Assembly: GCA_937907455.1 (NCBI GenBank) | Contig: CALESQ010000070.1 | Coordinates: forward strand, 1 to 64,000 | Direction of reading: 5' to 3' | DNA length: 64,000 nucleotides | Origin: an uncultured Caldilineales bacterium | GTDB taxonomy: Bacteria > Chloroflexota > Anaerolineae > JAAEKA01 | Shown: positions 33,541 to 42,761 of the stretch, in pieces | How the letters are laid out: every line of letters begins with the position of its first letter | Position numbering within the stretch: position 1 is the first letter of the stretch | The notes under the pieces: model-generated | The model's input: the letters and a program-made list of their open reading frames with translations, nothing else | What the model was told of the DNA's origin: nothing | Databases searched by the model: none | Program-made: the position numbers and the translations under genes

Positions 33541-33679
33541 CGCACATCCTCCAAATTAGACCTAATGCCTAATGCGTAACCCGTAACCCGGATTTGACCA
33601 CTCTTGCCGCAGAAAAAACAATTCGAGTTACAAGCGTATTTTACGTAATGTTGTGAAATCGTTGGCGAAAAAAAAGAGG

Positions 33680-34216
33680 CTAACGCACCGGCGCGTAGAT
33701 AAAGCGTCGCCCACCGCCATCAATAATCTCTTCACCCACGCGATACAGCAGACCGCGGCGTTCCAGTTCTTTCAGGCGGTTGCTTTTGGTGCTGGGCGAG
33801 AGGCTGTCCGGCAAGTCCTGGGCGCTGATCTGACCACGCTGCACGGCCAGGCTGTAGGTTTGCATCAGCGCCGGGCTGAGGCCACCCAGCACCGTGGCTG
33901 TTCCCTGCGCATCCACCTGCACGCAGGTGAGGCCATGACGTTGCACGGCGGCGTCAATGCTTTCGCTGACGCTGGTACTGGGCTGGCTGATCACCACAAA
34001 GCGCGGGCTTTTGGCTCGTTGCGAGGCCCGCAGCAGGGTGGTTACCACCTCATCAGCCCAGGAAAAGTCCATGAACTGCACTTGCTCCATCCCCAGCACC
34101 AGCAGGCTGTTGGGGGGCATGGCTTTAAACCGGGTCAGCAAGGCGTCTTTGCGGGTGCTGTCGCGCCCACCGAGGATCGGGCCGTCTAAACTGATTTTTT
34201 CTTCATGAAGAGACAT
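33680..34216 (-). CDS. DUF4325/STAS-like protein with C-terminal winged helix
   Basis: A 178-residue protein. The N-terminal part has LLVLGMEQVQFMDFSWADEVVTTLLRAS, which looks like the STAS-like DUF4325 core (a strand, then a (D/N)FS.AD helix). Residues ~130-175 (SLSPSTKSNRLKELERRGLLYRV...GGGRRFIYAP) form a winged helix-turn-helix. It starts 6 bp after the STAS-ATPase gene and so is probably its partner. A role as DNA-binding effector controlled by the ATPase is inferred from the pairing. Nothing is known for certain. Confidence 0.65.
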   Translation of the reverse strand: MSLHEEKISLDGPILGGRDSTRKDALLTRFKAMPPNSLLVLGMEQVQFMDFSWADEVVTTLLRASQRAKSPRFVVISQPSTSVSESIDAAVQRHGLTCVQVDAQGTATVLGGLSPALMQTYSLAVQRGQISAQDLPDSLSPSTKSNRLKELERRGLLYRVGEEIIDGGGRRFIYAPVR

Positions 34217-34222
34217 AGAGGG

Positions 34223-35068
34223 TCATGCCTTTTGGCTGAAGCTGATGCCAACCTGGGTGCCGGCAAAGAAAGCACCGGCGCTGGTGTTGGGCTGATGGTC
34301 AGCGCTGAAATAGAGGCGTTCGTCACCGGAGCGGATGGTTAGGCGGCCCTGGCTGCGCCGTACCACAGCCTCAATGCTGCGCAGTCCGGCACCGCCGCCT
34401 ACAGGTCGGCTGCTCAGGCCACCCAGCGCCCGGCTGATCGCCTCGCCGTGCCGCCATTGGGCCGCGGCGGGGTATTTGCTGCCGAGGCTGGCGCGAATGC
34501 CTGTGCCGCCATCCACCACGGCCAAGGCAATAAAGCGTTGCCCCTGGCGATTCTGCTTGATCTGGGCTGTCACCCAGCCGTGGGTTTGGCTATGATCCAC
34601 CACGTTGTAGCATAGCTCAGAAACTACTTTGCCCGCATCCAGCACATCACCCGGGGCAAAGCCCAGCCGCTGTTCGGTTTGAGTCAGCAAGTAGCTGAGT
34701 ACTGTTTGCACATCGTTGCGACTGCGGATGATTTGCAGCGGCAGTGCTCCGTGGCCGATGCCGGCGCTGCGGGGCAGGTTGCGTACCTCCGCATAGATGC
34801 GCAAGGCGCTCACCAAGCCCAGGTGCAGCGCCACATTTTGCACCGCCGCGCCTGAAGGAACCACTACCACCAATCGCTGCCCGCGTCCGGCCATTTGTTC
34901 GGCCAGCAAACACAGACAGGCCGCGCCGTAGGGGTCGAGAAAGGCCGCGGCTTGCAAATCCAGCGTGATCTCGGCACGGCTGGCCGTGGCGGGGTCAGCC
35001 AGGCGTTTCAGCAGCCGGTCGCACGTGGTGGCATTGATGCCGTCGCCCTCAGGCAAAACCAAACGCAT
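34223..35068 (-). CDS. STAS domain fused to a histidine-kinase-like ATPase (anti-sigma-factor type)
   Basis: A 281-residue protein. Residues ~20-95 are STAS-like (ITLDLQAAAFLDPYGAACLCLLAEQM, then LVVVVPSG). Residues ~125-275 are an HATPase domain with N box VVSELCYNVVDHS, G1 VVDGGTGIRASLG and G2 GGGAGLRSIEAVV. There is no H box or receiver. This recalls SpoIIAA plus SpoIIAB or RsbW in one chain. It begins 8 bp after nrdR, in the run nrdR - this - DUF4325-like - nrdJ. No sigma factor gene is nearby. Confidence 0.75.
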   Translation of the reverse strand: MRLVLPEGDGINATTCDRLLKRLADPATASRAEITLDLQAAAFLDPYGAACLCLLAEQMAGRGQRLVVVVPSGAAVQNVALHLGLVSALRIYAEVRNLPRSAGIGHGALPLQIIRSRNDVQTVLSYLLTQTEQRLGFAPGDVLDAGKVVSELCYNVVDHSQTHGWVTAQIKQNRQGQRFIALAVVDGGTGIRASLGSKYPAAAQWRHGEAISRALGGLSSRPVGGGAGLRSIEAVVRRSQGRLTIRSGDERLYFSADHQPNTSAGAFFAGTQVGISFSQKA

Positions 35069-35076
35069 CTGTAGGG

Positions 35077-35523
35077 TCAGGCCGATTTCAACATGCGGCT
35101 GATGTGTTCTTGCACCCCTTGCAAGTCACTCATCTGTAAATACACCATGGCAAAACGGATATAAGCCATGGGATCAAGCCGTTTTAAATGTTCCAGCACT
35201 TGCAGGCCGATCACCGAGCTTTTAATCTCAGCCCGTCCCATCGCTGCCAGCTCATCTTCAATTGAATTCACCATGTCTTCGATTTGTGCCTGGGGAATGG
35301 GGCGCTTAGCGCACGAGGTCAGCACACCGTGCATCAGCTTTTGCCGGTCATAAGGTTCGCGCCGGCCATCGCTTTTCAGCACAAGCAGCGAAGCGGCAAC
35401 ATGCTCGTAGGTGGTGAAGCGTTTGCTGCACGCCTCACACTCACGTCGTCGTCGAATTCCGTCGCCGGTGGTGCGGGTATCTATAACACGGGAGCTGTCT
35501 TCTCCGCAATGAGGACACTTCAT
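35077..35523 (-). CDS. nrdR: Transcriptional repressor NrdR
   Basis: A 148-residue regulator of ribonucleotide reductase genes. The zinc ribbon is MKCPHCGEDSSRVIDTR..RRRECEACSKRFTTYE (four Cys). The ATP-cone follows, VLKSDGRREPYDRQKLMHGV...SSVIGLQVLEHLKRLDPMAYIRFA, which binds ATP or dATP. Length is normal. Two NrdR boxes lie in its own upstream region (35645-35691), so autoregulation is likely. The downstream genes on the same strand end with nrdJ, its expected target. Confidence 0.96.
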   Translation of the reverse strand: MKCPHCGEDSSRVIDTRTTGDGIRRRRECEACSKRFTTYEHVAASLLVLKSDGRREPYDRQKLMHGVLTSCAKRPIPQAQIEDMVNSIEDELAAMGRAEIKSSVIGLQVLEHLKRLDPMAYIRFAMVYLQMSDLQGVQEHISRMLKSA

Positions 35524-35644
35524 AAAGACTCCGCTGGGAGCAAAAAACTCAGCAATGGGCCAAAACTAACTCCACCAGACCGTAATAACTGTCCAAGCAA
35601 AAGTCCGGCTGATTGGGCCAGCATCAAGCCGTTAGGTGGCGTAA

Positions 35645-35691
35645 CCACATTATGTAGTGGTGATTGCGTTGTGTTACACTATATATTGTAT
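35645..35691 (-). promoter_or_regulatory. Tandem NrdR boxes
   Basis: CCACATTATGTAGTGG (35645-35660) and ACACTATATATTGTAT (35676-35691) both fit the 16-bp NrdR box (ACACWATATATWGTGT); the second is close to consensus. They are 31 bp apart, the usual three-turn spacing, and lie 122-168 bp upstream of nrdR. The rest of the 35524-35969 gap holds only the ftsZ terminator. Confidence 0.85.
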
Positions 35692-35908
35692 AGTAAGGGC
35701 AGCAAGCATTGTACCACAGTTCCCTGCTCTTGGCAAGCACTTAAACCTTTTTTGCGGCTCAGGGCATGAATTTTTAAGGTAGTAATTTTGTATCTGAATC
35801 TGTACCCCTCTGGTTATCCGCTGCGCCAGTCGGCGCGTCCCGCGAAAAAAAGGCCCCCCGGATTACCAGTCAGGCCAAATGAGCATTCACAAGGCGTGAA
35901 ACGCAAAT

Positions 35909-35944
35909 AAGCCACAACCGGCCGGGCATTGCCGGCTGTGGCTT
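35909..35944 (-). terminator. Terminator of the dcw/ftsZ operon
   Basis: A 14-bp stem (AAGCCACAACCGGC with GCCGGCTGTGGCTT, one G-U pair) with an 8-nt loop lies 26 bp past the ftsZ stop; TTATTTGCGTTT follows on the minus strand. Confidence 0.75.
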
Positions 35945-35969
35945 GAAACAGAGCGATCCGTATGAAAAC

Positions 35970-37094
35970 TTAGGCTTGCTGGCGTTTGCGCAGGAAGGCC
36001 GGAATTTCGAGATCGTCGGGGTTGTAGGTGCGTACCGGGAAGGGAACGGTCTTGTCGGTGCGTTCCTGAGAAACGGCCGACGGGTAGGCCCCGCCCGCTG
36101 ACAGCGGTTTGCGTGCCTCTGCTGCCACCTCAAAGCCGGTGGCAATCACGGTCACACGCAATTCGCCATCCATGTTGGGATCAAGCACTGCGCCGAAGAT
36201 GATGTTGCATTCGGGGTGGGCAGTGGCGCGAATGATTTCCGCAGCTTCGTTCACCTCGTGCAAGGTCATGTCCATGCCGCCAGTGACGTTGAACAGAATG
36301 CTTTGTGCGCCGTCAATGCTCACATCCAGCAGCTTGCTGGCGATGGCTTGTTCGGCGGCTTGCTGGGCGCGGTTGTCGCCGCTGGCCGAACCGATAGCCA
36401 TCAGCGCAGAACCGCCGTTTTCCATCACCGCACGCACATCGGCAAAGTCCAGGTTGATCAGGCCGGGGATGGTGATCAGCTCGCTGATGCCCTGAATGCC
36501 CTGGCGCAGCACGTCATCGGCAATGGAGAAGGCATCGCGAATGGTGGATTTTTTGTCTACAATCTGTAACAGGCGGTCGTTCGGGATCACGATCAACGTG
36601 TCCACCTGTTCCTTCAGGCGACGCAGGCCGTCTTCGGCAGCGCGGCGACGTTTGGCTCCCTCAAAGGTGAAGGGCTTGGTCACCACACCGATGGTTAATG
36701 CGCCGGCCTCGCGGGCCATCTTGGCCACCACCGGGGCAGCGCCGGTGCCGGTGCCGCCGCCGATGCCCGCCGTAACGAACACCATGTCGGCGCCTTCCAC
36801 CATCATCGCCAGATCTTCTTGCGACTCCATCGCCGCTTTCTCGCCGATTTCGGGGTCGCCGCCTGCGCCCAGCCCGCGCGTCAGCTTGTCGCCGATGCGC
36901 ATACGTTGGGGCGAGCGCGCATCCAGCAGCGCCTGGGCATCGGTATTGACTACAATGAACTCAACACCCTGGATGCCTGCCTCGATCATGCGGTTCACGG
37001 CATTGCTGCCGCCGCCGCCTACGCCGATCACCCGGATCTTGGCGAAGTTGTCTACATAGGTCGGTTGTACGTCTCGAATAGATTTACGTGTCAT
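35970..37094 (-). CDS. ftsZ: Cell division protein FtsZ
   Basis: A 374-residue tubulin-like GTPase that forms the division ring. Motifs: [33 protein letters not shown], the tubulin signature [13 protein letters not shown], and the T7 loop [11 protein letters not shown]. The conserved C-terminal peptide is [11 protein letters not shown], where FtsA binds. The ATG follows CAGGAG. It is the last gene of the dcw run; a terminator lies behind it and ftsA is 126 bp upstream. Confidence 0.98.
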   Translation of the reverse strand: MTRKSIRDVQPTYVDNFAKIRVIGVGGGGSNAVNRMIEAGIQGVEFIVVNTDAQALLDARSPQRMRIGDKLTRGLGAGGDPEIGEKAAMESQEDLAMMVEGADMVFVTAGIGGGTGTGAAPVVAKMAREAGALTIGVVTKPFTFEGAKRRRAAEDGLRRLKEQVDTLIVIPNDRLLQIVDKKSTIRDAFSIADDVLRQGIQGISELITIPGLINLDFADVRAVMENGGSALMAIGSASGDNRAQQAAEQAIASKLLDVSIDGAQSILFNVTGGMDMTLHEVNEAAEIIRATAHPECNIIFGAVLDPNMDGELRVTVIATGFEVAAEARKPLSAGGAYPSAVSQERTDKTVPFPVRTYNPDDLEIPAFLRKRQQA

Positions 37095-37220
37095 AGATCG
37101 CTCCTGTCTGTGCGTGACTTGCCGCTTGCTTACGGCTTGTTGCCAAAAGATGTCTCGTCAGGTTGCCAGCAGCCGATGTCCGCAGCATCCCTGACGCCGT
37201 TTTCGCCGGTTGGATCCCTG

Positions 37221-38447
37221 TCAACCGGGCAAAAGATTTCTCAGCCATTGCAATATACGTTGCATGAACGGGTTGCTTTGGCGTCGTTCACTAAAAGTTG
37301 GATTGGCCCATTGATTGCGCAGTGCCCACAGCAGCAGCCCGGTGCCGGTGGCGTGTTCGGGCGTGTCCAGCTCTGGCGGCAGCGTGGCGATGCCAGTGGG
37401 TGAGCCTACACGTACCGGCAAATGGGTACGCTGGCGCGCCAGCTCACGCAGGCCGGGCAACTGCGCTGTGCCGCCGGTGAGTACAAGACCCGCCGGTACC
37501 ATGCCGTCGTAGCCGGAACGCTTCAGCTCGCGCAGGGTCAGATCAATCATTTCCTCGCAGCGTGCTTCCAGAATCTCCGCTACCAACCGGCGTGATACGG
37601 TGTGGGTGTTGTTTTCACCGAACACAGCCACTGCTACTTCCTGATCAGGTGGTACGCGTTCGGCCAGGGCGCTGCCGTGGCGTACCTTCACTTGCTCGGC
37701 TGCCTCGAAGGGCGCACCCAGCCCCACAGCCAGATCGTGCGTCAGGTGCTGGCCGCCCAGGTCAATCACGGCGGTGTGCCACAGGCTGCCCTTCATAAAC
37801 AGCGCCAGATCGGTGGTGCCGCCGCCCATGTCCACCACCACCACGCCCATATCGCGCTCGGCTTCGGTGAGCACGGCCTCGCCTGAGGCCAGCGGCTCCA
37901 GCACCAGCTCTTCAATCTCGATGCCGTGGGTTTGCACACAGCGCAGCAGGTTGCGCACCGCGCCGGTAGCGCCAGAGATGACTTGCGCATCCACCGACAG
38001 GCGGAAACCGTGCATGCCAATCGGCTCCAGCAGGTCTTCCTGTTCGTCAACCGCAAAACTGCGCGGCACTACATGGATGATCTCGCGGTTGTGCGGCAAT
38101 GGCACGGCGCGCGCTGCTTCCTTGACCCGCATCACATCTTCGGCGGTGACCAGGCGCGTGCGACCAATGGGTACAGCGCCTTTGCTGGGCTGAGCCTGAA
38201 TATGGCTGCCGGCAATGCCCACAAAAGCACGGCCAATAGAGCGGTCGGCGGCCTGTTCCGCTTCTTCCACGGCCTGGCCGATGGCGGCTGTAGCCGCGGC
38301 GACGTTCACCACCACGCCTTTTGCCATGCCATCGGATGGCGCCCGGCCATAGCCTATGATTTCCAGCCTGTTTTCATCTGCTACTTCGGCGATCAAGGCG
38401 GTCACTTTGGTGGTGCCCACGTCAATCGCACAGAGAGTATCTGCCAC
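37221..38447 (-). CDS. ftsA: Cell division protein FtsA
   Basis: A 408-residue actin-like protein that tethers FtsZ to the membrane. Phosphate 1 is CAIDVGTTKVTALIAEV, the 1C subdomain lies at ~85-160, phosphate 2 is VVVDMGGGTTDLALF and the adenosine motif is VLTGGTAQLPGL. The C-terminal FMQRILQWLRNLLPG is an amphipathic membrane-targeting helix. It uses a GTG start preceded by AAAGGA. The 126-bp gap to ftsZ contains no promoter I could recognise. Confidence 0.96.
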   Translation of the reverse strand: MADTLCAIDVGTTKVTALIAEVADENRLEIIGYGRAPSDGMAKGVVVNVAAATAAIGQAVEEAEQAADRSIGRAFVGIAGSHIQAQPSKGAVPIGRTRLVTAEDVMRVKEAARAVPLPHNREIIHVVPRSFAVDEQEDLLEPIGMHGFRLSVDAQVISGATGAVRNLLRCVQTHGIEIEELVLEPLASGEAVLTEAERDMGVVVVDMGGGTTDLALFMKGSLWHTAVIDLGGQHLTHDLAVGLGAPFEAAEQVKVRHGSALAERVPPDQEVAVAVFGENNTHTVSRRLVAEILEARCEEMIDLTLRELKRSGYDGMVPAGLVLTGGTAQLPGLRELARQRTHLPVRVGSPTGIATLPPELDTPEHATGTGLLLWALRNQWANPTFSERRQSNPFMQRILQWLRNLLPG

Positions 38448-38462
38448 TGTTCAATCCTTTGG

Positions 38463-39305
38463 TCAGCCTGGCTGTTGCGCCAGACGGATCACATACCCTT
38501 TGGCATCGCGCCAGTTGATTTCGGCTGCCAGCGTGCCTTGTTCGGCAAGCTGGATGCGCAGCGCCAGCAGTTCAGCAGTACGCTGCGCCATGCCTTCCGG
38601 TTGACCAAGATAGACAAAGGTGCCTTCTGGAAAGCGGAATTGCAGGCCGTTGCTACGGTCATAGCCAAATTCGATAACTTCCGGCACCTGCGCCTGCATC
38701 TGGCTGACACTGGCGATCAGCTCGGCAGACAACCGGCCTGTTGTGCTTATGGTGCTGCCATCCAAATCCCATAGCACCGGCAGGGCAAGAGCGGTGTCGG
38801 CCACGGGTAAGGCTACCCCCTCGCGGTCGGCCCAATAGCTGTCGCCGTTGACATGCCACAGCAACTGCGGGCTGCGCTCTTCGATCTCGATTCGCACCGT
38901 ATTGGGCAGTGCCGTGCGCACCTGGGCTTGTCTGACGAAGGGCAGCCCCTCCAGCCGTTTTTCCACCGTGGAGGGATTGACCCAGAAAATGTTGTATTGG
39001 TCAATACCAGCCTGGCGGTAGATCTCATCGGCTGTGGTGTATTGCACGCCGCGGATGGCCGCGCTTTGCACATAGAAAGCTGGGTTGCTCCAGACATACA
39101 CGCCTACAGCCAGCAAGACAGAGACAAGCAGCAGGGCGGGTAGCAGGCGTTTGGCTACCTGCGGAACTGCCCGGCGCGGGCGGGCGCTGCGTGGCCGTGT
39201 GCCCAACACCTGTGCTTGCTCCTGGCGATACTGCCGTGTCTGGGCGCGCCGCCGACGTTGCCGCGGTTTGTTCAGAAAATCCTGTTCAGCGTTCTTGCGT
39301 GCCAT
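38463..39305 (-). CDS. ftsQ: Cell division protein FtsQ/DivIB
   Basis: A 280-residue single-pass membrane protein of the divisome. The long basic N-terminus (RQRRRRAQTRQYRQEQ..., ~50 residues) precedes one helix (LLPALLLVSVLLAVGVYVW). The POTRA domain follows (YVQSAAIRGVQYTTADEIYRQAGID..NIFWVNPSTVEKRL, with PFVRQAQV), and then the beta domain with ERSPQLLW. It lies 3 bp after ddl and 15 bp before ftsA. Confidence 0.92.
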   Translation of the reverse strand: MARKNAEQDFLNKPRQRRRRAQTRQYRQEQAQVLGTRPRSARPRRAVPQVAKRLLPALLLVSVLLAVGVYVWSNPAFYVQSAAIRGVQYTTADEIYRQAGIDQYNIFWVNPSTVEKRLEGLPFVRQAQVRTALPNTVRIEIEERSPQLLWHVNGDSYWADREGVALPVADTALALPVLWDLDGSTISTTGRLSAELIASVSQMQAQVPEVIEFGYDRSNGLQFRFPEGTFVYLGQPEGMAQRTAELLALRIQLAEQGTLAAEINWRDAKGYVIRLAQQPG

Positions 39306-39308
39306 AGC

Positions 39309-40364
39309 CTACTCGTACGATGTCGCGTTGCGGCTCTTCTCGCGGTGACGCTCCAGCGCCAGGTCAACCAGCCCGTTAAGCAGCTCCGGCAGGGGCAGCC
39401 CGCTGGCTTCCCACAGCTTGGGATACATGCTGATCGAAGTGAAGCCGGGCATGGTGTTTACTTCGTTGAGATACAATTGCCCGCTGTCGTGATCCAGCAG
39501 AAAATCTACACGGGCCAGACCTGCGCCATCAATAGCCCGAAAGGCTTGCACGGCCAGTTGCTGTACTGCCGTGGTTTGCTCGGCGCTCAACGGTGCAGGG
39601 ATCAACAGCAGCGAGTCGTCGGTGACATATTTGGCCGCGTAGTCGTAGAACTCGCGGCTGGGCACTACCTCACCCGGCAGCGAGGCCGCGGGCTGGTCGT
39701 TGCCCAGCACGCTTACTTCGATTTCACGGGCATTGATGCCTTGCTCCACGATCAGCTTGCGGTCGTAGCGTGCCGCCAAATCAAGCGCTTCGTGTAGTGT
39801 TTTTGTATCCGTGGCCTTGCTGATGCCGACGCTGGAGCCCATATTGGCCGGTTTGACGAAGAGCGGATAGGACAGCTCTTTTTCGATAGCGGCCAGCACC
39901 GCGGCCCGGTCAGCTTCCCAGTGGTTGCGCTTCAGCACCAGGTAGGGAACCTGAGGCAACCCATGCGCTGCAAAGATAGCTTTGCATGCCGCCTTGTCCA
40001 TGCCGATGGCTGAGGCCGTCACCCCACAGCCCACATAGGGCAGATCGGCCAGCTCCAGTAGGCCCTGCACGGTGCCGTCTTCGCCCAGCGGGCCGTGCAG
40101 CACCGGAAAGACTACATCAATTTGGTTCAGGGCCTCACCTTGCGGCACCAGGCTGCCGCTGGTCACGGCTACACCCGCAGGATCAGCCAGCATTTGCGCC
40201 GCCTGTGCGCCGGTCAGCCAATGGCCCAGCTTGCTGATTGCCAGCGGAACCACCTCGTAGCGGGCAGCGTCCAAGGCCGTTATCACTGAGCGCGCCGAAC
40301 GCAGGCTCACTTCGTGTTCGCCTGAACGTCCGCCGAAAATAACTGCGATGCGTGGTTTACTCAC
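39309..40364 (-). CDS. ddl: D-alanine--D-alanine ligase
   Basis: A 351-residue ATP-grasp enzyme making D-Ala-D-Ala for the stem peptide. Motifs: RIAVIFGGRSGEHEVSLRSA, VFPVLHGPLGEDGTVQGLLE, YVGCGVTASAIGMDKAACK, PLFVKPANMGSSVGISKA and GLARVDFLLDHDSGQLYLNEVNTMPGF. The E..N metal site and the S-V-G loop are complete. A GTG start overlaps the murCB stop (GTGA). Confidence 0.96.
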   Translation of the reverse strand: MSKPRIAVIFGGRSGEHEVSLRSARSVITALDAARYEVVPLAISKLGHWLTGAQAAQMLADPAGVAVTSGSLVPQGEALNQIDVVFPVLHGPLGEDGTVQGLLELADLPYVGCGVTASAIGMDKAACKAIFAAHGLPQVPYLVLKRNHWEADRAAVLAAIEKELSYPLFVKPANMGSSVGISKATDTKTLHEALDLAARYDRKLIVEQGINAREIEVSVLGNDQPAASLPGEVVPSREFYDYAAKYVTDDSLLLIPAPLSAEQTTAVQQLAVQAFRAIDGAGLARVDFLLDHDSGQLYLNEVNTMPGFTSISMYPKLWEASGLPLPELLNGLVDLALERHREKSRNATSYE

Positions 40365-42754
40365 GCGGCTACCTCTGCTAATGGTGGCTGCGGCCAGTCA
40401 CCTATAAAAAGGATTTCCGGCGTCAGCAAAATGCCGAAGGTTTGCCAGGCCTCTTGGCGTGCCCGATTGATCAAGGCTGCTATATCCTGAGCGTTGGCAT
40501 GACCACGGTTGATGATGAAATTAGCGTGCGCCAGCGAGAATTGGGCATCACCGTGTCTGGCGCCTTTCAGCCCCAGCGCTTCGATAATCCGCCCGGCGTA
40601 GTCACCGGCAGGGTTCTGGAAAATTGAACCGGCGCTTGGTTCGGTGGGCTGGGTGCTGCGCCGATGAGCCAGAAAGCCCGCGGCGCGTGCTTCTAGTGTC
40701 GCCTGGTCACCCGGCTGAAGCTGAAATGCTGCCGCCAACACCACCGGCGACACGGCCTCGGCCAGGGTCGCCTGCTTCAATACGCTGCTGCGATAGTGAT
40801 AGTCGAAACGCGCTGCCGGCCATTCGGCCAATGAACCATCAGGCAACCACATGGTTGCGCGTAGCAAGCTATCAGCTATGCAGCCGCCGTGCGCCCCTGC
40901 ATTGCCTGCCAGCGCACCGCCCACGCTGCCCGGCACGCTGACGGCCCATTCCAGGCCGCCCAGGCCCCAGCGCATGGCCTGCCGTGCAGTGCCGGCCAGC
41001 GGCGCACCGGCCTCGGCCCAAAGCACGTTGCCCTGGTGCTGACGCACACTGCGGCAGGTGTTGGCAATCACCAGACCGCGCACGCCGAGGTCGCTCACCA
41101 GCACGTTGCTGCCACCACCTAGCAGGGTTACCGGCACGCCATGTGCCCGTGCCAGATCGAGAATAACCGTCAGGTGCTGCGTGCTGCCTGCTGCCACAAA
41201 CAAATCGGCTGGGCCGCCAACGCGCAGGGTGGTGTGGGCCGCTAACGCTTCGTGATGGCGTACCGCCAGACCGGTAGCCTGGGCGATGGCCCGGCTGAGG
41301 TCATCACGCCAGCTGGTTGCTGCGGTGCTGGCGGCCTGCTGTTGGCAGAGTGCAGCCAGCACTTCGCGGCCTACCCGGTCGCCATCGCCTGCACCCAGGG
41401 TGATGAGTACATCGCCGGCAGACAGGTGTTGCACCAACAGGTCGCGGGCGTGGGCCAAACTGCCTGCATAACGCACATCCGGGTGAGCCGCTAACACGTT
41501 CACCACATCAGCAGCGGACACACCCAGGGTATCATGCTCACGCGCAGCGTAAATATCACCCACCAGCACGTGATCCGCGTTTTCAAAGCTATCACAAAAT
41601 TCGTTCAACAAGGCTTTGGTGCGGCTGTAGGTGTGAGGCTGGAAGAAAACCCACAGCGGCCGGCGGGGAAAGCGTTGCCGCGCCGCACCAAGCGTTGCGC
41701 GCACTTCGGTGGGGTGATGCGCGTAGTCGTCAATTATGATTATATCACTACACCCCCCAATTGTTTCAAGTCGTCTTTTGGTCCCTACAAAAATACGCGA
41801 AAATTTAAGGTTTTCATCGGGCTTGCAAAAAACGTCGTAACCTGCCAGCGTTGCCGTAGCCAGGGCTGCCAGCGCATTGCGCACGTTGTGTTCACCCGCC
41901 AGCGGCATAGCCACTTGTCCCAGCCGTTCCTCGCCGCGGTAGATATCGAAATCCATGCCGCCCAGGGCGTTGGCGCGCAGTCCCTCGGCGCGCCAGTGGT
42001 TGTCGGCTTCCAGGCCATAGCTTAACCAGTGGATGTCGGGGCGTGTTGTTGCGGCGCGCAGGGCGCGGCAGCCGGCATCATCACCGCAGATCACAGCCGT
42101 ACCGCCGGGGGTGAGGCGTTCTACGAACTGACGAAATGCAGCCGCGAAATCTTCCGGTTTCGGGTAGCAATCTACGTGATCCCATTCGATGTTGGTGATC
42201 ACGGCTATGGCGGGGTTCAGCCCCAAAAACATGTGATCGTATTCGTCGGCCTCGATCACAAAAGGCCCGCCGATGCGCCCGGCGCGTGCCGCTGTGCCCA
42301 GGGCCAGTACAGTGCTGCCCACAATGAAGCCCGGCTCTGCGCCTAGCGCATCCAGCAGCGCGGCCAGCATGGCGCTGGTGGTGGTTTTGCCATGCGTGCC
42401 GGCCACGCACAGGGCGCTTTGTTCGGCCAGCAGCGGGGCCAGAAATTGCTCTCGCTTTACTACGGGAATGCCGGCCGCATGCGCCGCGGCAACCTCTGGG
42501 TTATCTGCCGGCACTGCCGAGGAGATCAACACCAGATCTGCGCCCTGAATATGGGCCGCTGCATGTCCGCTGAATACAGTCGCACCCAGTGCGGCCAGGT
42601 CAGCCGTGGCCTGCGAAGCTCGCTGGTCTGAGCCGGACACGCGCAAGCCGCGCTGCAACAGCACGCGGGCAATGGCTGAAAGGCCACTGCCGCCAATCCC
42701 CACCAGGTGGATGTGGCTGCGCGCTGGGGCAGCAAGGAGTGTGGAAATCTGCAC
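40361..42754 (-). CDS. murC-murB: Fused UDP-MurNAc--L-alanine ligase / UDP-MurNAc dehydrogenase (MurC-MurB)
   Basis: The 797-residue chain has two enzymes. MurC covers ~1-465: HLVGIGGSGLSAIARVL, the P-loop VAGTHGKTTTSAM, EADEYDHMFL and DDYAHHPTEVRATL. MurB covers ~490-797: HTTLRVGGPADLFV, VTLLGGGSNVLVSDLGV, AVSVPGSVGGALAGNAGAHGG, the AGSIFQNPAGDYAGRIIEALGLKGARHGDAQFS region and HANFIINRGHANAQDI. The order MurC-MurB makes the product of MurB the substrate of MurC. A GTG start is used. The fusion is uninterrupted, with a short linker (QQQAASTAATS). Confidence 0.95.
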   Translation of the reverse strand: MQISTLLAAPARSHIHLVGIGGSGLSAIARVLLQRGLRVSGSDQRASQATADLAALGATVFSGHAAAHIQGADLVLISSAVPADNPEVAAAHAAGIPVVKREQFLAPLLAEQSALCVAGTHGKTTTSAMLAALLDALGAEPGFIVGSTVLALGTAARAGRIGGPFVIEADEYDHMFLGLNPAIAVITNIEWDHVDCYPKPEDFAAAFRQFVERLTPGGTAVICGDDAGCRALRAATTRPDIHWLSYGLEADNHWRAEGLRANALGGMDFDIYRGEERLGQVAMPLAGEHNVRNALAALATATLAGYDVFCKPDENLKFSRIFVGTKRRLETIGGCSDIIIIDDYAHHPTEVRATLGAARQRFPRRPLWVFFQPHTYSRTKALLNEFCDSFENADHVLVGDIYAAREHDTLGVSAADVVNVLAAHPDVRYAGSLAHARDLLVQHLSAGDVLITLGAGDGDRVGREVLAALCQQQAASTAATSWRDDLSRAIAQATGLAVRHHEALAAHTTLRVGGPADLFVAAGSTQHLTVILDLARAHGVPVTLLGGGSNVLVSDLGVRGLVIANTCRSVRQHQGNVLWAEAGAPLAGTARQAMRWGLGGLEWAVSVPGSVGGALAGNAGAHGGCIADSLLRATMWLPDGSLAEWPAARFDYHYRSSVLKQATLAEAVSPVVLAAAFQLQPGDQATLEARAAGFLAHRRSTQPTEPSAGSIFQNPAGDYAGRIIEALGLKGARHGDAQFSLAHANFIINRGHANAQDIAALINRARQEAWQTFGILLTPEILFIGDWPQPPLAEVAA

Positions 42755-42761
42755 GATACAC

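Noticed and set aside
33541..33679. Cobalamin riboswitch before nrdJ
   Set aside because: The gap is only 139 bp, partly low-complexity, and lacks the B12-box consensus as far as I can see.
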